A stretch of DNA of 36,258 nucleotides from Oscillospiraceae bacterium (GCA_902775355.1 CACYLY010000063.1:374-36631), one strand, 5' to 3'. Positions 1-7,953 are shown, counted from the stretch's first letter. Translations and numbers: made by a program. The notes: generated from the letters alone by a model not told the origin.

Positions 1-2
1 TG

Positions 3-101
3 AAGGTGGGCGACATGACCTGGGTCAAGGTCGTGAACATCGGCCCCCGCGGCATCGACCTGAGCCGCAAGGACGCTCTCCGCGAGCGCGGCGAAGCCTG
101 A
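3..101 (+). CDS. pnp: Polyribonucleotide nucleotidyltransferase, C-terminal end (partial)
   Basis: Only the last 32 codons are inside the window; the gene runs in from the left edge and ends with TGA at 99-101. The readable tail (VGDMTWVKVVNIGPRGIDL, then SRKDAL) is the end of an S1 RNA-binding domain, and the closing NLSRKDAL-like motif is typical of the C-terminus of PNPase, the phosphorolytic 3'-5' exoribonuclease of the RNA degradosome. Another S1-domain protein is possible because the catalytic RNase PH domains lie outside the window. An intrinsic terminator follows within 40 bases, so this is probably the last gene of its transcript. Confidence 0.75.
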   Translation, partial: KVGDMTWVKVVNIGPRGIDLSRKDALRERGEA

Positions 102-137
102 GAGGAGTTTTCAGGTTTCAGAGTTCAGTTTTCAGAA

Positions 138-173
138 AATCCCCCGGAAGCTTTCGCTTCCGGGGGATTTTTG
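138..173 (+). terminator. Intrinsic terminator of pnp
   Basis: A 15-bp perfect stem (138-152 with 156-170, loop TTTC) is rich in G/C at its base and flows into a short T run at 168-172. It sits 36 bases after the pnp stop codon. Confidence 0.88.
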
Positions 174-401
174 GTGTGAAAAGGGAAGGTCCTGACACGA
201 AAAACGAATCAGAAGACGAAGCGCACAGACCGAAGGTCTGTCATTGCGAACCAGTGACCGACGTCACTGGTGTGGCAATCCGTGTCTCCGTCCTCTGTTG
301 TAGGGGCCCGGCCACGGGCTCCTCGGCGGCCCGTCGCGTAGCCGCGCTGTATCTGCCGCAAGACGGGGAATAGGGATTTCGGGGTGTTGGAGGGAAAACA
401 A
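174..401. other. Intergenic repeat remnants, no gene
   Basis: No credible coding sequence. The segment holds a palindromic piece around 247-273 (CCAGTGACCGACGTCACTGG core) and, at 299-340, a partial diverged copy of the GTAGGGGCCCGGCTACGAG repeat that occurs twice as a 90-bp unit at 18751-18840 and 18912-19001. It separates the end of pnp from the converging AT-rich cassette. Confidence 0.6.
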
Positions 402-426
402 GGCAGGGAGCGAAGCGCTCCCTGCC
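390..426 (-). terminator. Intrinsic terminator of the AT-rich cassette
   Basis: A perfect 11-bp stem (402-412 with 416-426, loop AAG on the plus strand) lies 9 bases beyond the stop codon of the minus-strand gene at 435. On the minus strand it is followed by TTGTTTTCCC, a fair U tract. Confidence 0.75.
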
Positions 427-434
427 GATTATTT

Positions 435-1643
435 CTAACTAACGGGAGAAAAATCAAAAGTAACGATAAAATGGGCTGATTTCCCGCTATTATTCCCGCC
501 ATTTTCTTTTACATAAAGGTCCATAGTAATTGTAAAGCCGTTCATCAAATCTTCTTCTTTTATCGTATATGATTTCGATGCCTCCCCAACATCGGGATTA
601 CTATCATCCTCCGAGAATTTAGCCCAACAGTTCAGGATGTCATTTGGAGACAGCACCATTGTTGATGTAGGGCGCTCTCCGTTTATCTCGATCTTATAGC
701 TCCATTCATCACCAATGTTGTTATCATCATCACGAGGATGGGTCACTTTTACCTGCATGAGGTGTTTGGTTCCATCAACTGTTATTTCAACAGAAGAGGA
801 AACGCCGTTTGCAGATGAAGCTGTTATTGTAGTCGTTCCTCCACTGAGAGCAGTAATATTGCCCTTTTCATTTATTGTAGCAACAGCTTCATCGCTCGAT
901 ACCCACGAGATAGCTTTATCATCTGCATCCTCGGGAAATATCGAAACGGTTGGGGTAAGGGCTTCTCCAACTGCTATTTCACTCTTCTCGATCGAGATTT
1001 CTATACGCTCTACCTGAATAGGCGTTGGAACAATAACCTTGATTTTTTCTGTTGCTACGCTACCATCTACTGAGCGAACATATACAAACGTTTCGCCTGC
1101 GCCTATCCCTGTAATCTCGTAATAAAACCTTGAAAGTGAATCCTCTGTTAAGCAAATAGTTGCGATTTCGGGATTCTCGCTTATAAATTCAACATCTTCG
1201 GGAGTAACTTCCTTCCCCCCGTTTGCTTTATACTTCACATACTGGCGATACTGATCGCTTGTTGTTTCCCCAACTCTTACAGTAACATCGGAAGTATCAT
1301 AGAAGGATATGGATTTGACATTACCAGCGTCTTCTTTTGTTGCGGCAGTAGCGTCCTTTTTCGACTTTGGGGATAATAAACCGACAAGAAGAAAGAAAGC
1401 GATAAGCCAAAACCACCATCGCTTATAAATCGGTTTTTTTGCTTTTACAGGCGTAGGAGAAGCAGAGCGTTGAGGAGGTATTTGCTGCTGAAAGTAAGTA
1501 ACATTACCTTGCCTTGTTGGCACCTGCTGCTGGTTAGGCGCATTTCTTTGCTGAGTGGATGATTTTGCCCGATTGACAGCAGCACCGCAGTTTTTGCAAA
1601 ATTTAGAGTTTCCTATATCTGCCCCGCAATTCTGACAGAACAT
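435..1643 (-). CDS. Zinc-ribbon membrane protein with Ig-like (BIG2) domains
   Basis: A 402-residue protein. The N-terminal zinc ribbon has two CxxC knuckles (Cys3/6 and Cys16/19), then a Gln/Pro-rich low-complexity linker (about 25-70), one transmembrane helix (about 76-90, WWFWLIAFFLLVGLL), and an extracytoplasmic part with two bacterial Ig-like folds: a degenerate one at about 110-205 and a clear BIG_2 domain at about 211-290 (VGEALTPTVSIFPEDAD, then WVSSDEAVATI). The topology suggests a cytoplasmic zinc-binding head and an external binding stalk; no enzyme motif is seen and the function is unknown. The ATG at 1643 is chosen because AAAGGAG lies 7 bases upstream, whereas the upstream in-frame TTG at 1661 has no ribosome site. 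It is much more AT-rich than the genes outside the cassette and lies 54 bases downstream of the K+ channel gene, probably in one operon. Confidence 0.85.
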   Translation of the reverse strand: MFCQNCGADIGNSKFCKNCGAAVNRAKSSTQQRNAPNQQQVPTRQGNVTYFQQQIPPQRSASPTPVKAKKPIYKRWWFWLIAFFLLVGLLSPKSKKDATAATKEDAGNVKSISFYDTSDVTVRVGETTSDQYRQYVKYKANGGKEVTPEDVEFISENPEIATICLTEDSLSRFYYEITGIGAGETFVYVRSVDGSVATEKIKVIVPTPIQVERIEISIEKSEIAVGEALTPTVSIFPEDADDKAISWVSSDEAVATINEKGNITALSGGTTTITASSANGVSSSVEITVDGTKHLMQVKVTHPRDDDNNIGDEWSYKIEINGERPTSTMVLSPNDILNCWAKFSEDDSNPDVGEASKSYTIKEEDLMNGFTITMDLYVKENGGNNSGKSAHFIVTFDFSPVS

Positions 1644-1697
1644 ATTATTCTCCTTTCTCAACTCTTTGATAAGAAACGGTTGAAAGTTTTATGAAGC

Positions 1698-2441
1698 TCA
1701 ACTTTGCCCCTCATTTTCACCAGACTCTTCATTTTCCTTGCTAATCTCAGTCATATAGCCAGCGGTGATAATACCCGCAGGAAGAGCCACAACGGCTATT
1801 CCTAAGAAGGAAGAACACATCGCTATTGCCCGGCCTATCCAAGAAACCGGGTAAATGTCGCCATAACCCACGGTTGTCAGTGATACCATAGCCCAGTATA
1901 CGGCATCGTAGATACTATCAAATGTATCAGGCTCCACATTGTAGATTACAAGGGCGGAGACATACACATATCCTACCGCAAGGATACCGACTGTTAGGAG
2001 TGCTCTTTTGGACTTTCTGATAACATTGATGATTATTTGTAGATTTTTGGAATAGCGAACGAATTTGAATACCCGCAATACTCGCATCGCCCTGAGCATT
2101 CGCAGGATACGCAGCATCTTAAACCCGCGGTTTAGGATGCTCAATGAAGGCAGAATAGAAAGTAAATCGACTATCGCCATAGGGGTAAAAGGATATTGGA
2201 GGAAGGCAACAGAAGGTTTTTTATCGCTTCCCAAATCAGCGGTAGCCCAACGCATGATATAGTCAAGGATAAATATCCCGGCGGTTATTTTATCTGTTAC
2301 TTCAAAGAAAGGGGTCTCTTCTTTGAAGTTCAGAGGAAGAAGGCTGATAATGATTACAACCATCATGAAGACATCGTAAATACTGCTATACAAATCGCGG
2401 CCATCCGATGCTTCGATGATGCCATGAATACGTTTTCTCAT
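1698..2441 (-). CDS. Voltage-gated potassium channel (6-TM, Kv/KvAP type)
   Basis: A 247-residue ion channel subunit expected to form tetramers in the cytoplasmic membrane. It shows S1 at about 22-36, S2/S3 at about 52-66 and 86-103, an S4 voltage sensor at about 106-130 with basic residues every third position (KMLRILRMLRAMRVLRVFKF), S5 at about 147-170, the pore loop with the K+ selectivity filter TTVGYGD at 189-195, and S6 at about 204-230 (GIAVVALPAGIITAGYM). The length fits minimal bacterial Kv channels and there is no C-terminal RCK domain. The start at 2441 is preferred because GAAGGTG lies 6 bases upstream; the earlier ATG at 2474 lacks a ribosome site. It has its own promoter at 2489-2517 and is the first gene of the AT-rich cassette. 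Confidence 0.93.
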   Translation of the reverse strand: MRKRIHGIIEASDGRDLYSSIYDVFMMVVIIISLLPLNFKEETPFFEVTDKITAGIFILDYIMRWATADLGSDKKPSVAFLQYPFTPMAIVDLLSILPSLSILNRGFKMLRILRMLRAMRVLRVFKFVRYSKNLQIIINVIRKSKRALLTVGILAVGYVYVSALVIYNVEPDTFDSIYDAVYWAMVSLTTVGYGDIYPVSWIGRAIAMCSSFLGIAVVALPAGIITAGYMTEISKENEESGENEGQS

Positions 2442-2488
2442 TGAATACACCTTCAAAATCGAAATAAAAAGCATCTATTAACAGGGAT

Positions 2489-2517
2489 ATTTTACCACAA
2501 GGAATAGAGCAAAACAA
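2489..2517 (-). promoter_or_regulatory. Sigma-A type promoter of the K+ channel cassette
   Basis: On the minus strand, TTGTTT (2512-2517), a 17-base spacer, then TAAAAT (2489-2494). The predicted start of transcription is about 40 bases before the channel ATG. Confidence 0.6.
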
Positions 2518-2524
2518 TCCTTTT

Positions 2525-2546
2525 CCCATATACGACCCATATACGA
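2525..2546. repeat. Perfect 11-bp tandem repeat upstream of the channel promoter
   Basis: CCCATATACGA occurs twice without a gap (2525-2535, 2536-2546), immediately upstream of the -35 box. The period equals about one helical turn, so a regulator could contact both copies on one face of the DNA. No binding protein is identified. Confidence 0.8.
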
Positions 2547-2684
2547 ATAATAAACGAACACAAGATGGAGAGAAAACAGTCAGTCCCTATTGTTTTTATC
2601 TTTCAAATCTTTCGAGGCCCTTGCCTCTACACAAGCGGAAAAGCCGTGCCGGAATGCTTCGTCAAGATCCCCGGGGATTTCCAA

Positions 2685-3065
2685 AAGGGGCCCGCAGGCC
2701 CCTTCTGGTCGTTTCAATTAGGGAGGGTCCAGGGAGGGGAAGAAACCGAAATCTTCCCCTCCCTGGTGTCATTTTCTTTGCTTCTTTCTTTTGGACAAGC
2801 AAAAGAAAGAATGATCGTTTTCCTCTGCGAGACAGTCAAGAACAGGATCTCATCCTTGGTAAGGATGAGGTCCGTCAGCTGCTGGGCAGTATTCGTTTGC
2901 GTTTCTTTTTCGCTTGCGGGGGACGCGAAAAAGAAACAGCGGTATTCGCCAGTGTTTGCACTGGCTCATGCAGGCCCCACCGGGGCCTGCGTACATGATT
3001 CGAATCTGCCCGCTGGGCAGATTCGAACTGCCACAGCGCATAGCGCTTGCGCGCTATACCCTGTG
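2685..3065. repeat. Array of consecutive perfect hairpins with tRNA-Thr fragments
   Basis: No credible gene. Inverted repeats follow each other: 2685-2704; 2729-2743 with 2752-2766 (15 bp); 2782-2793 with 2800-2811 (12 bp); 2901-2913 with 2925-2937 (13 bp); 2970-2978 with 2982-2990; 2999-3011 with 3015-3027 (13 bp); and 3040-3046 with 3051-3057 inside 3032-3036/3061-3065. Pieces of the tRNA-Thr gene at 3167-3242 are embedded: its anticodon arm on the plus strand at 2851-2872, its 3' end in genomic orientation at 2877-2889, and its T arm facing itself at 2999-3032. One more T-arm piece lies beyond, at 3098-3113. Short open frames here look non-coding. Confidence 0.75.
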
Positions 3066-3128
3066 ATGCCGGATCCGCTCGCTGCGCTCGCTCAAAAGGT
3101 CGGCAGTTCGAATACCGACGGACACGAG

Positions 3129-3165
3129 AAAAGCACCGCAGGCCCTTTGGGCTTGCGGTGCTTTT
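3129..3165 (-). terminator. Intrinsic terminator of the tRNA-Asp/tRNA-Thr transcript
   Basis: A 12-bp perfect outer stem (AAAAGCACCGCA at 3129-3140 pairing with 3153-3164) with an inner GGCCC/GGGC(T) hairpin, directly downstream of tRNA-Thr on the minus strand and ending in CTTTTCTCG. Confidence 0.82.
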
Positions 3166-3166
3166 C

Positions 3167-3242
<76 letters not shown>

Positions 3243-3248
3243 AAAGTA

Positions 3249-3270
3249 CATGCCCCCTATTGGGGGCATG
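3249..3270. other. Hairpin between the two tRNA genes
   Basis: A perfect 9-bp stem (CATGCCCCC with GGGGGCATG, loop TATT) fills the 30-base spacer between tRNA-Asp and tRNA-Thr. It lacks a U tract, so it is more likely a processing or spacing element than a terminator. Confidence 0.6.
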
Positions 3271-3272
3271 TG

Positions 3273-3349
3273 TGGCGACCGAGAAGGGACTTGAACCCTC
3301 GACCTCCGGCGTGACAGGCCGGCGTTCTAACCGACTGAACCACTCGGCC
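3273..3349 (-). tRNA. tRNA-Asp(GTC)
   Basis: A 77-nt cloverleaf on the minus strand. The acceptor stem GGCCGAG pairs with CTCGGTC (one G-U), D stem GTTC/GAAC, anticodon stem-loop CCGGC-CTGTCAC-GCCGG with anticodon GTC, T loop TTCAAGT, discriminator G, encoded CCA at 3273-3275. It lies 30 bases upstream of tRNA-Thr in the same orientation. Confidence 0.95.
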
Positions 3350-3784
3350 ACGGCTCAGTTTCAAAAGCCGCGATTTTTTCATATTCGGATCCTTCGACTC
3401 GCCCTGCGGGCTCGCTCAGGATGACAACCAGGAGGATAGGCCCCGCGCCGCCCGTAGCGCCGAGCATCGCTCGGCGAAATCCGCGTGGGGACGCCGGGGA
3501 ATGCCCGGCGCTACGGGCGCGGGCGCGAGACGGCGGGCGCTTCGTGAAGCGCCCCTACGGCAGGGGCCGATCAAGCCGCGTAGGGCGCGATGCCTGTATC
3601 GCGCCGCAGATCACGCATCCAGTCGGTCAACGGCGGGCGACGGTCGGTCGCCCCTACGGCGCATGACGGGGCGTTTGTGCGGATCAGCGGGCGACCACAA
3701 GGGTCGCCCCTACGGGGCCGGTGCGGATCGCGGTTTTGCCTTCCCCGTGCGCGGGGAAGGCTTTGCGTCGGCCCGGGCGGCGCG
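3350..3784. repeat. Cluster of dispersed intergenic repeats
   Basis: No credible gene. From left to right: a TCCTTCGACTCGCCCTGC repeat (about 3388-3425, also at 4948-4983 and, in part, 19147-19183); an element bounded by 12-bp inverted ends CCCGTAGCGCCG/CGGCGCTACGGG at 3451-3517; several GGGCGnnn...nnnCGCCCCTACGG hairpins (about 3535-3560, 3628-3660, 3688-3718); and a CCTTCCCCGTGCGCGGGGAAGG hairpin at about 3740-3762 that may also end the protease transcript on the minus strand. Confidence 0.7.
3451..3517. repeat. Short element with CCCGTAGCGCCG terminal inverted repeats, copy 1
   Basis: 67 bp bounded by CCCGTAGCGCCG and CGGCGCTACGGG, with AGCAT and AATGCC next to the ends. A 121-bp relative with the same ends but a different interior lies at 19020-19140. 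No coding capacity; MITE-like in form. Confidence 0.65.
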
Positions 3785-4708
3785 TCAGGCCGCGGGGGCC
3801 TGGGGGCCGTCCGCCGGGGCCTTGGCCCGGATCAGCACGAATAGCGCCAGGGCCAGCAGCGGGATCCCGGCGATCAGGCCGTTCATGCAGGGGCCCAGGA
3901 TCATCCGGTCGGCATAGTCCGTCTTCCAAAACAGCAGCGGGATCGAGGCGGCGGCGTTGACGGCGCCGTGACCCAGGGAGGGGATCCAGATGCTGCCGGT
4001 CTTTTCGTAGCAGAGATCCAGCAGCAGACCCACGGCGGTGGTGAAGAGGCAGAAGGCGACGGGCCCGAGCACCGGCGCGCCCCAGTAGCGAAGGCCGTAT
4101 TCGTAGCCCGCCAGGAGCATTACCGGCCAGTGCCAGGCGCCCCAGATCACGCCGCCCAGGAGCCAGCCGCCCCGCTTGCCGAAGCGGGCCTTCAGCCGGG
4201 GCAGCATGGCGCCGCGCCAGCCCACCTCTTCTCCCAGGGAGATGAAGGTGTTGATGATCGGCGCGTAGGTCACGGCCTGGACCATGGAAATCAGGGACAG
4301 CAGCATCAGGGAGAGCCCCTTCTCCTCCAACTGGGCCATGGCCTCCGCGGCGCCGGCCTCGCCGACCGAGGCGGTGATCTGGGCCTTGTAGTACTCGCCG
4401 CTGAAATCCAGCTGGCCGGGGAAGAGCAGGAAATAGAGCGCCGCGCCCAGCAGGGCCAGGGCGATGGGCGCCAGCCAGGCGGCCAGGGCCCATTTCCACT
4501 TGCCCTTCAGATGCAGGCCCCAGCCCATGTCCTTCAAGGGGATCCCGGCCAGCACCGTCGCCAGCAGGGGCATGAACATGCAGCCCACCATGATGAGCTG
4601 AAAGGCCAGGGTATTCCCCCGCAGGGCGAAGTACGAGGCCAGGGCCTGGACCGGCCAGGCCAGGGCGAAGGCGAAGAGCAGGTATTTCAATAGCTTCTTG
4701 TCTTTCAT
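3785..4708 (-). CDS. CPBP family intramembrane metalloprotease
   Basis: A 307-residue polytopic membrane protein of the CPBP/ABI (CAAX protease and bacteriocin-processing) family. The three family motifs are present: motif 1 EEVGWR at 160-165 (Glu-Glu and Arg), motif 2 in IWGAWHWP with His193, and motif 3 LGHGAVNAA with His247 and Asn251; these form the buried metal-type active site. About eight hydrophobic segments are visible, and the length is usual for the family. The ATG at 4708 is chosen because AAAGGACC lies just upstream, while the longer frame to 4747 has no ribosome site. Bacterial CPBP proteins serve in peptide maturation, immunity or surface protein sorting; no substrate can be assigned here. 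It stands alone between repeat-filled gaps. Confidence 0.88.
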   Translation of the reverse strand: MKDKKLLKYLLFAFALAWPVQALASYFALRGNTLAFQLIMVGCMFMPLLATVLAGIPLKDMGWGLHLKGKWKWALAAWLAPIALALLGAALYFLLFPGQLDFSGEYYKAQITASVGEAGAAEAMAQLEEKGLSLMLLSLISMVQAVTYAPIINTFISLGEEVGWRGAMLPRLKARFGKRGGWLLGGVIWGAWHWPVMLLAGYEYGLRYWGAPVLGPVAFCLFTTAVGLLLDLCYEKTGSIWIPSLGHGAVNAAASIPLLFWKTDYADRMILGPCMNGLIAGIPLLALALFVLIRAKAPADGPQAPAA

Positions 4709-5035
4709 GGGAACAGGTCCTTTCTGATCGGGAGAGCGATCCTGCAAGATAGACGCCGGGCAAGATCCGGCGCGGATGGCTGCCTCGTGAAGCCGTGACA
4801 GTGGAGGCGGCCCCTTCCGTCATCCGCCTCGCGGAAGATCGGCGGATGACACCTCCCCCGGAGGGGGAGGCAAGAAGCCGAGCACAGAGCAGCGGAAAGT
4901 GTCATGGCGCTGGACGGCAGGCGACCAAAGCGCGCGGCGGGAAAAGAACCTTCGACTCGCCCTGCGGGCTCGCTCAGGATGACAGAGTCGGGGCGCCGAA
5001 ATCTCAAAACACAAAGCTCAAAACGGAGACCCGCC
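4709..5035. repeat. Intergenic repeats between the protease and ABC permease genes
   Basis: 327 bases without a gene. Contains a two-hairpin repeat at 4811-4874 (CATCCGCC...GGCGGATG then CTCCCCC...GGGGGAG and GCAAG) and a TTCGACTCGCCCTGCGGGC repeat at about 4948-4983. Neither has a clear U tract for the minus-strand genes. Confidence 0.7.
4811..4874 (+). repeat. Two-hairpin intergenic repeat, copy at 4811
   Basis: CCCCTTCCGTCATCCGCCTC start, an arm GTCATCCGCC pairing with GGCGGATGAC, then CTCCCCC/GGGGGAG and the terminal GGCAAG. Close relatives lie at 9436, 9655, 19310 and 22471 (plus), 7876 and 22378 (minus), and 7974 and 25361 (variants). Confidence 0.75.
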
Positions 5036-6622
5036 TCACAGCTCCCGGAACACCCGAGGGCCCTTCTTCCGGAGCCAGAGGTAGAGCAGCCCGGACAGGA
5101 CGGCCAGCAGGACGACCATGCCCCAGCCGGCCAGCTCCGGCGTGAACCAGTCACTGAAGAGGACGCACAGCAGCACCGGCAGCAGCACGAAGCCCATGCC
5201 GATAAACATGGTGAGCAGCACGCTGGCCCCGCTCTTCACGGCCTGGGTCTCGTTGATCCAGTTGAAATTGGGGTGGCGCAGGTTTTCAAACAGGCCCAGC
5301 AGGCCGCTGAACACGCCGAAGAGCGGGGGCAGGATCAGCACCAGGACCAGCATCTGGCCCTCATAGCCCAGGGTCAGGGCCGCGGCCACGGAGACCAGCA
5401 CCAGCGGCGGCAGGGCGATGAGCATGTGCAGCCGGAGCTTGGCCTGCAGCACGGTCCAGGCGGATACGGGCAGAGACTTGGGGATCCACAGGTACTTGCC
5501 CTCCAGAGAGATGGAGGGGGCGGTGAGGAAGACCAGGCTCGCCATGTAGCACAGGCCGGCGAGAATCAGAGGCTGCAGCAGGAAAGAGATCATCTGCCAG
5601 TCGGCGGAGGCGGTGAGGGAGCGGCCCTTGATAAGCAGATAGACCGCGGCGGCCAGGGTGAAGAAGCTGCCCAGGGCGCCGTTGAGCAGATACGCGGGGC
5701 TGGACCAGAGCCGGCTCAGCTCGTGGAGCAGCAGCGCGGCGCGGGGAGAGCGGGCCTCGGCGGTCTGCTCCACATAGACCCGCTTGGCGACGGTGGACTT
5801 GGCGGTGGCGGTCTTGATGAAGGTGCGCTGCAGGAGCAACGCGCAAAGACCGAAGGCCGCCAGGGCGATGACCAGCATCAGGCCCAGCAGGTCCAGCCGG
5901 TTCTCGGCGATGGATTTGCTCAGCCAGACCACCGGGGCCGCGGAGCCCAGAGGCTTTTCCAGCATCGAGGGATTCTCGGCCAGGGAGCTCAGGATGCTGT
6001 TCAGCTTGAAGCTGAAAACCATGTATACGCCCAGGAAGCCCAGAGTGACCACCAGGGTGAGCAGGGTCTTGTTCTTGGCCTTGTTGGAGGCCAGGTGCAG
6101 CAGCCAGCCCAGAAGGGAGGAGATGGCCAGGTTCAGCAGGGGCAGGATCAGAACGAAGACTGTCCAGAACGCGAGCTGTCCCGGGAAGCCCAGGGACTCC
6201 GGCCAGAAGAGCAGGCAGGGGACCGCCACGGGCAGCATGATGATCCAGGCCAGCACCAGCAGCAGGAAGAGGCGGCTGAGCAGGATATGAATGGGCTTGA
6301 TGGGCATGCTCAGGAGCAGATCGTTGTCCCGGGCCTCGAAGAGCTGATACTTGGCAAGGATCACGTTGCCGATGAGCATCAGGCCGAAGCTCATGACCAC
6401 CGCCATACCAAAGTACAGCCAGCCCATGCCCAGCATGCTGAGGGGCGTCGCGAGCACCTCAAAGATCCGGGCGAAGAGGATCCCCAGAGAGAACAGGGAC
6501 AGGAGCATCAGCGTCGCAAAGCCGATGAGCTTGCCCTTGCTCTGGGCCTTCTTGGTCCTGCCGGCACCGGTGAGGACGCTGAGCAGGGCCTCTATCCGGG
6601 TACGAAGCAGAATATTAAGCAT
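5036..6622 (-). CDS. ABC-2 type transporter permease
   Basis: A 528-residue integral membrane protein with about twelve hydrophobic helices in two halves separated by a hydrophilic central loop (about 255-300, with charged residues around KTATAKSTVAKRVYVEQTAEARS). This size and layout match large Firmicutes ABC-2 exporter permeases that form both halves of the channel. It begins 8 bases inside the end of the ATPase gene (6615), a translationally coupled arrangement that identifies it as that ATPase's partner. The transported compound cannot be read from sequence; such pairs often export antimicrobial peptides or lipids, or act in membrane-stress responses. Confidence 0.85.
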   Translation of the reverse strand: MLNILLRTRIEALLSVLTGAGRTKKAQSKGKLIGFATLMLLSLFSLGILFARIFEVLATPLSMLGMGWLYFGMAVVMSFGLMLIGNVILAKYQLFEARDNDLLLSMPIKPIHILLSRLFLLLVLAWIIMLPVAVPCLLFWPESLGFPGQLAFWTVFVLILPLLNLAISSLLGWLLHLASNKAKNKTLLTLVVTLGFLGVYMVFSFKLNSILSSLAENPSMLEKPLGSAAPVVWLSKSIAENRLDLLGLMLVIALAAFGLCALLLQRTFIKTATAKSTVAKRVYVEQTAEARSPRAALLLHELSRLWSSPAYLLNGALGSFFTLAAAVYLLIKGRSLTASADWQMISFLLQPLILAGLCYMASLVFLTAPSISLEGKYLWIPKSLPVSAWTVLQAKLRLHMLIALPPLVLVSVAAALTLGYEGQMLVLVLILPPLFGVFSGLLGLFENLRHPNFNWINETQAVKSGASVLLTMFIGMGFVLLPVLLCVLFSDWFTPELAGWGMVVLLAVLSGLLYLWLRKKGPRVFREL

Positions 6623-7328
6623 GGTCGTCCTCCAGTTCCAGGAACACTTCCTCCAGAGATTCGTTGCCCTTGACCTCCTGCATGGAGCCGCTGGCGATCA
6701 GACGGCCCTCCTTGATGATGGCGACCTTGTCGCAGAGCTTCTCCGCCACGTCCAGCACGTGGGTGGAAAAGAAGATGGCGCCGCCCTTGTCGCAGTGCTC
6801 GTGCATCAGCTCCTTCAGCAGGAAGGCAGCTTTGGGATCCAGACCCACGAAGGGCTCGTCCATGAGGATCAGCTTCGGCTCGTGGATCCAGGCGGAGATC
6901 AGCACCAGCTTCTGCTTCATGCCGTGGGAGAAGGCGGACACCGGCTGGGCCAGGTCGCCCTCGATGCCCAGCATCTCGGCGTACTTGTGGATCCGCTCCC
7001 GGCGGACCGCGGGATCTACCCGGAACACGTCCCCGATGAAGTTCAGATAGCGGATGCCGGACATGTACTCGTAGATATCCGGATTGTCCGGCAGATAGGC
7101 CATTTTGCGCTTGCATTCCAGGGGGTCGGACACGATGTCCAGCCCGTCCACGCGGATGCTGCCGCCCTCAAAAGGGAGGATGCCCGCGCAGGCTTTCAGC
7201 GTGGTGGTCTTGCCGGCGCCGTTGTGGCCGATGAAGCCGTAGATCTCGCCCGGGGCGATGTGCAGGGACAGGTCGTCTACGGCCTTTTTGTCGCCGTAGG
7301 TCTTGGTCAGGTGGTTGATGGTAAGCAT
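6615..7328 (-). CDS. ABC transporter ATP-binding protein
   Basis: A 237-residue nucleotide-binding subunit that powers the adjacent permease. Walker A GHNGAGKT at 34-41, a signature-like loop FSHGMKQK at about 133-140 (the usual LSGGQ is degenerate, common in ABC-2 exporters), Walker B LILMDEP at 153-159, D-loop LD shortly after, and switch His190 in STHVLD. YLPDNPD at 79-85 replaces the normal Q-loop glutamine region, as in several drug/ion exporter ATPases. AAAGGAG lies 8 bases before the ATG. It follows the 167-residue membrane protein gene by 31 bases and overlaps the permease, giving a three-gene operon. Confidence 0.93.
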   Translation of the reverse strand: MLTINHLTKTYGDKKAVDDLSLHIAPGEIYGFIGHNGAGKTTTLKACAGILPFEGGSIRVDGLDIVSDPLECKRKMAYLPDNPDIYEYMSGIRYLNFIGDVFRVDPAVRRERIHKYAEMLGIEGDLAQPVSAFSHGMKQKLVLISAWIHEPKLILMDEPFVGLDPKAAFLLKELMHEHCDKGGAIFFSTHVLDVAEKLCDKVAIIKEGRLIASGSMQEVKGNESLEEVFLELEDDHA

Positions 7329-7359
7329 GACATACTCCTTTATCCGATTATTTCTCTTG

Positions 7360-7863
7360 TCACTTTAAGCGGGAGAGGCTGATGAAATAGCGCAGCAGGG
7401 GGACCAGGATCAGCAGCGCGATCGCCAGGCCGATCCAGCCGCTGAAATGCTCCGGGAGGCTTGCGAAGTAGAGCCCCAGGCCGGCGAAGAGCAGCGCCAT
7501 GCTGAGCCGCAGATCCGCCATCAGGTCCCGGACCAGGCGATAGACCCGGGCCCGGTTCAGCACGGTGACGCGCGCGCCCGTGTTCCAGCTCTGGGGGAAG
7601 CGGCCCACCAGGGCCACCACCAGGTCGGTGACCAGGCCGATAATGGGCATCAGCAGCAGGGTGCCCCGGCCGCCATAGCCGTCGATCTCGCCGGAGGCGT
7701 TATAGTGGGTGGGGATCTGCTCGGGCAGTCTATGCCAGAGGGTCAGGATGATGGCGATGGAAGCCAGCAGGATCACCGGGGCCAGAATGCCCGCGATGCG
7801 CTGGTAACGGGTAGGAGGACCGCCGCAGAAGGCGTCCGCCTGAGCCCGGGAGGGAATGAGCAT
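7360..7863 (-). CDS. DUF1648-domain membrane protein
   Basis: A 167-residue protein with about four transmembrane helices. After the first helix (about 24-45) comes the LPEQIPTHYNASGEIDGYG segment characteristic of DUF1648 proteins, the family that includes the N-terminal part of SdpI-type immunity/signalling proteins. Placement ahead of an ABC exporter pair suggests a shared role in peptide or membrane-stress handling (inference). The start at 7863 has AAAGGAG 6 bases upstream; the frame extends further, but only through an intergenic repeat, so upstream starts are rejected. First gene of the operon with the ATPase and permease. Confidence 0.82.
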   Translation of the reverse strand: MLIPSRAQADAFCGGPPTRYQRIAGILAPVILLASIAIILTLWHRLPEQIPTHYNASGEIDGYGGRGTLLLMPIIGLVTDLVVALVGRFPQSWNTGARVTVLNRARVYRLVRDLMADLRLSMALLFAGLGLYFASLPEHFSGWIGLAIALLILVPLLRYFISLSRLK

Positions 7864-7875
7864 GGGAGTCTCCTT

Positions 7876-7953
7876 TCCTTGCAAGCCCCCCTGTGCAAGG
7901 GGGGCTGTCACGGTGCGTCTCACGCAAGTGCCGTGACTGGGGGGTTGTATGCA
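7876..7953 (-). repeat. Two-hairpin intergenic repeat, minus-oriented copy
   Basis: Reading on the minus strand: ACAACCCCCCAGTCACGGCA, a GTCACGG/CCGTGAC arm, then a C-run/G-run hairpin and GCTTGCAAGG. It lies just upstream of the ribosome site of the gene starting at 7863 and faces the plus-oriented copy at 7974. Confidence 0.7.

Noticed and set aside
2685-3065. Integron attC array
   Set aside because: The hairpins are perfect, lack the R'/R'' core-site pattern and unpaired spacers of attC, and there is no integrase or cassette gene between them.
3000-3090. A third tRNA gene near the T-arm-like sequence at 3012-3032
   Set aside because: Only the 3' half resembles a tRNA; there is no anticodon arm and the palindrome at 2999-3027 breaks the fold.
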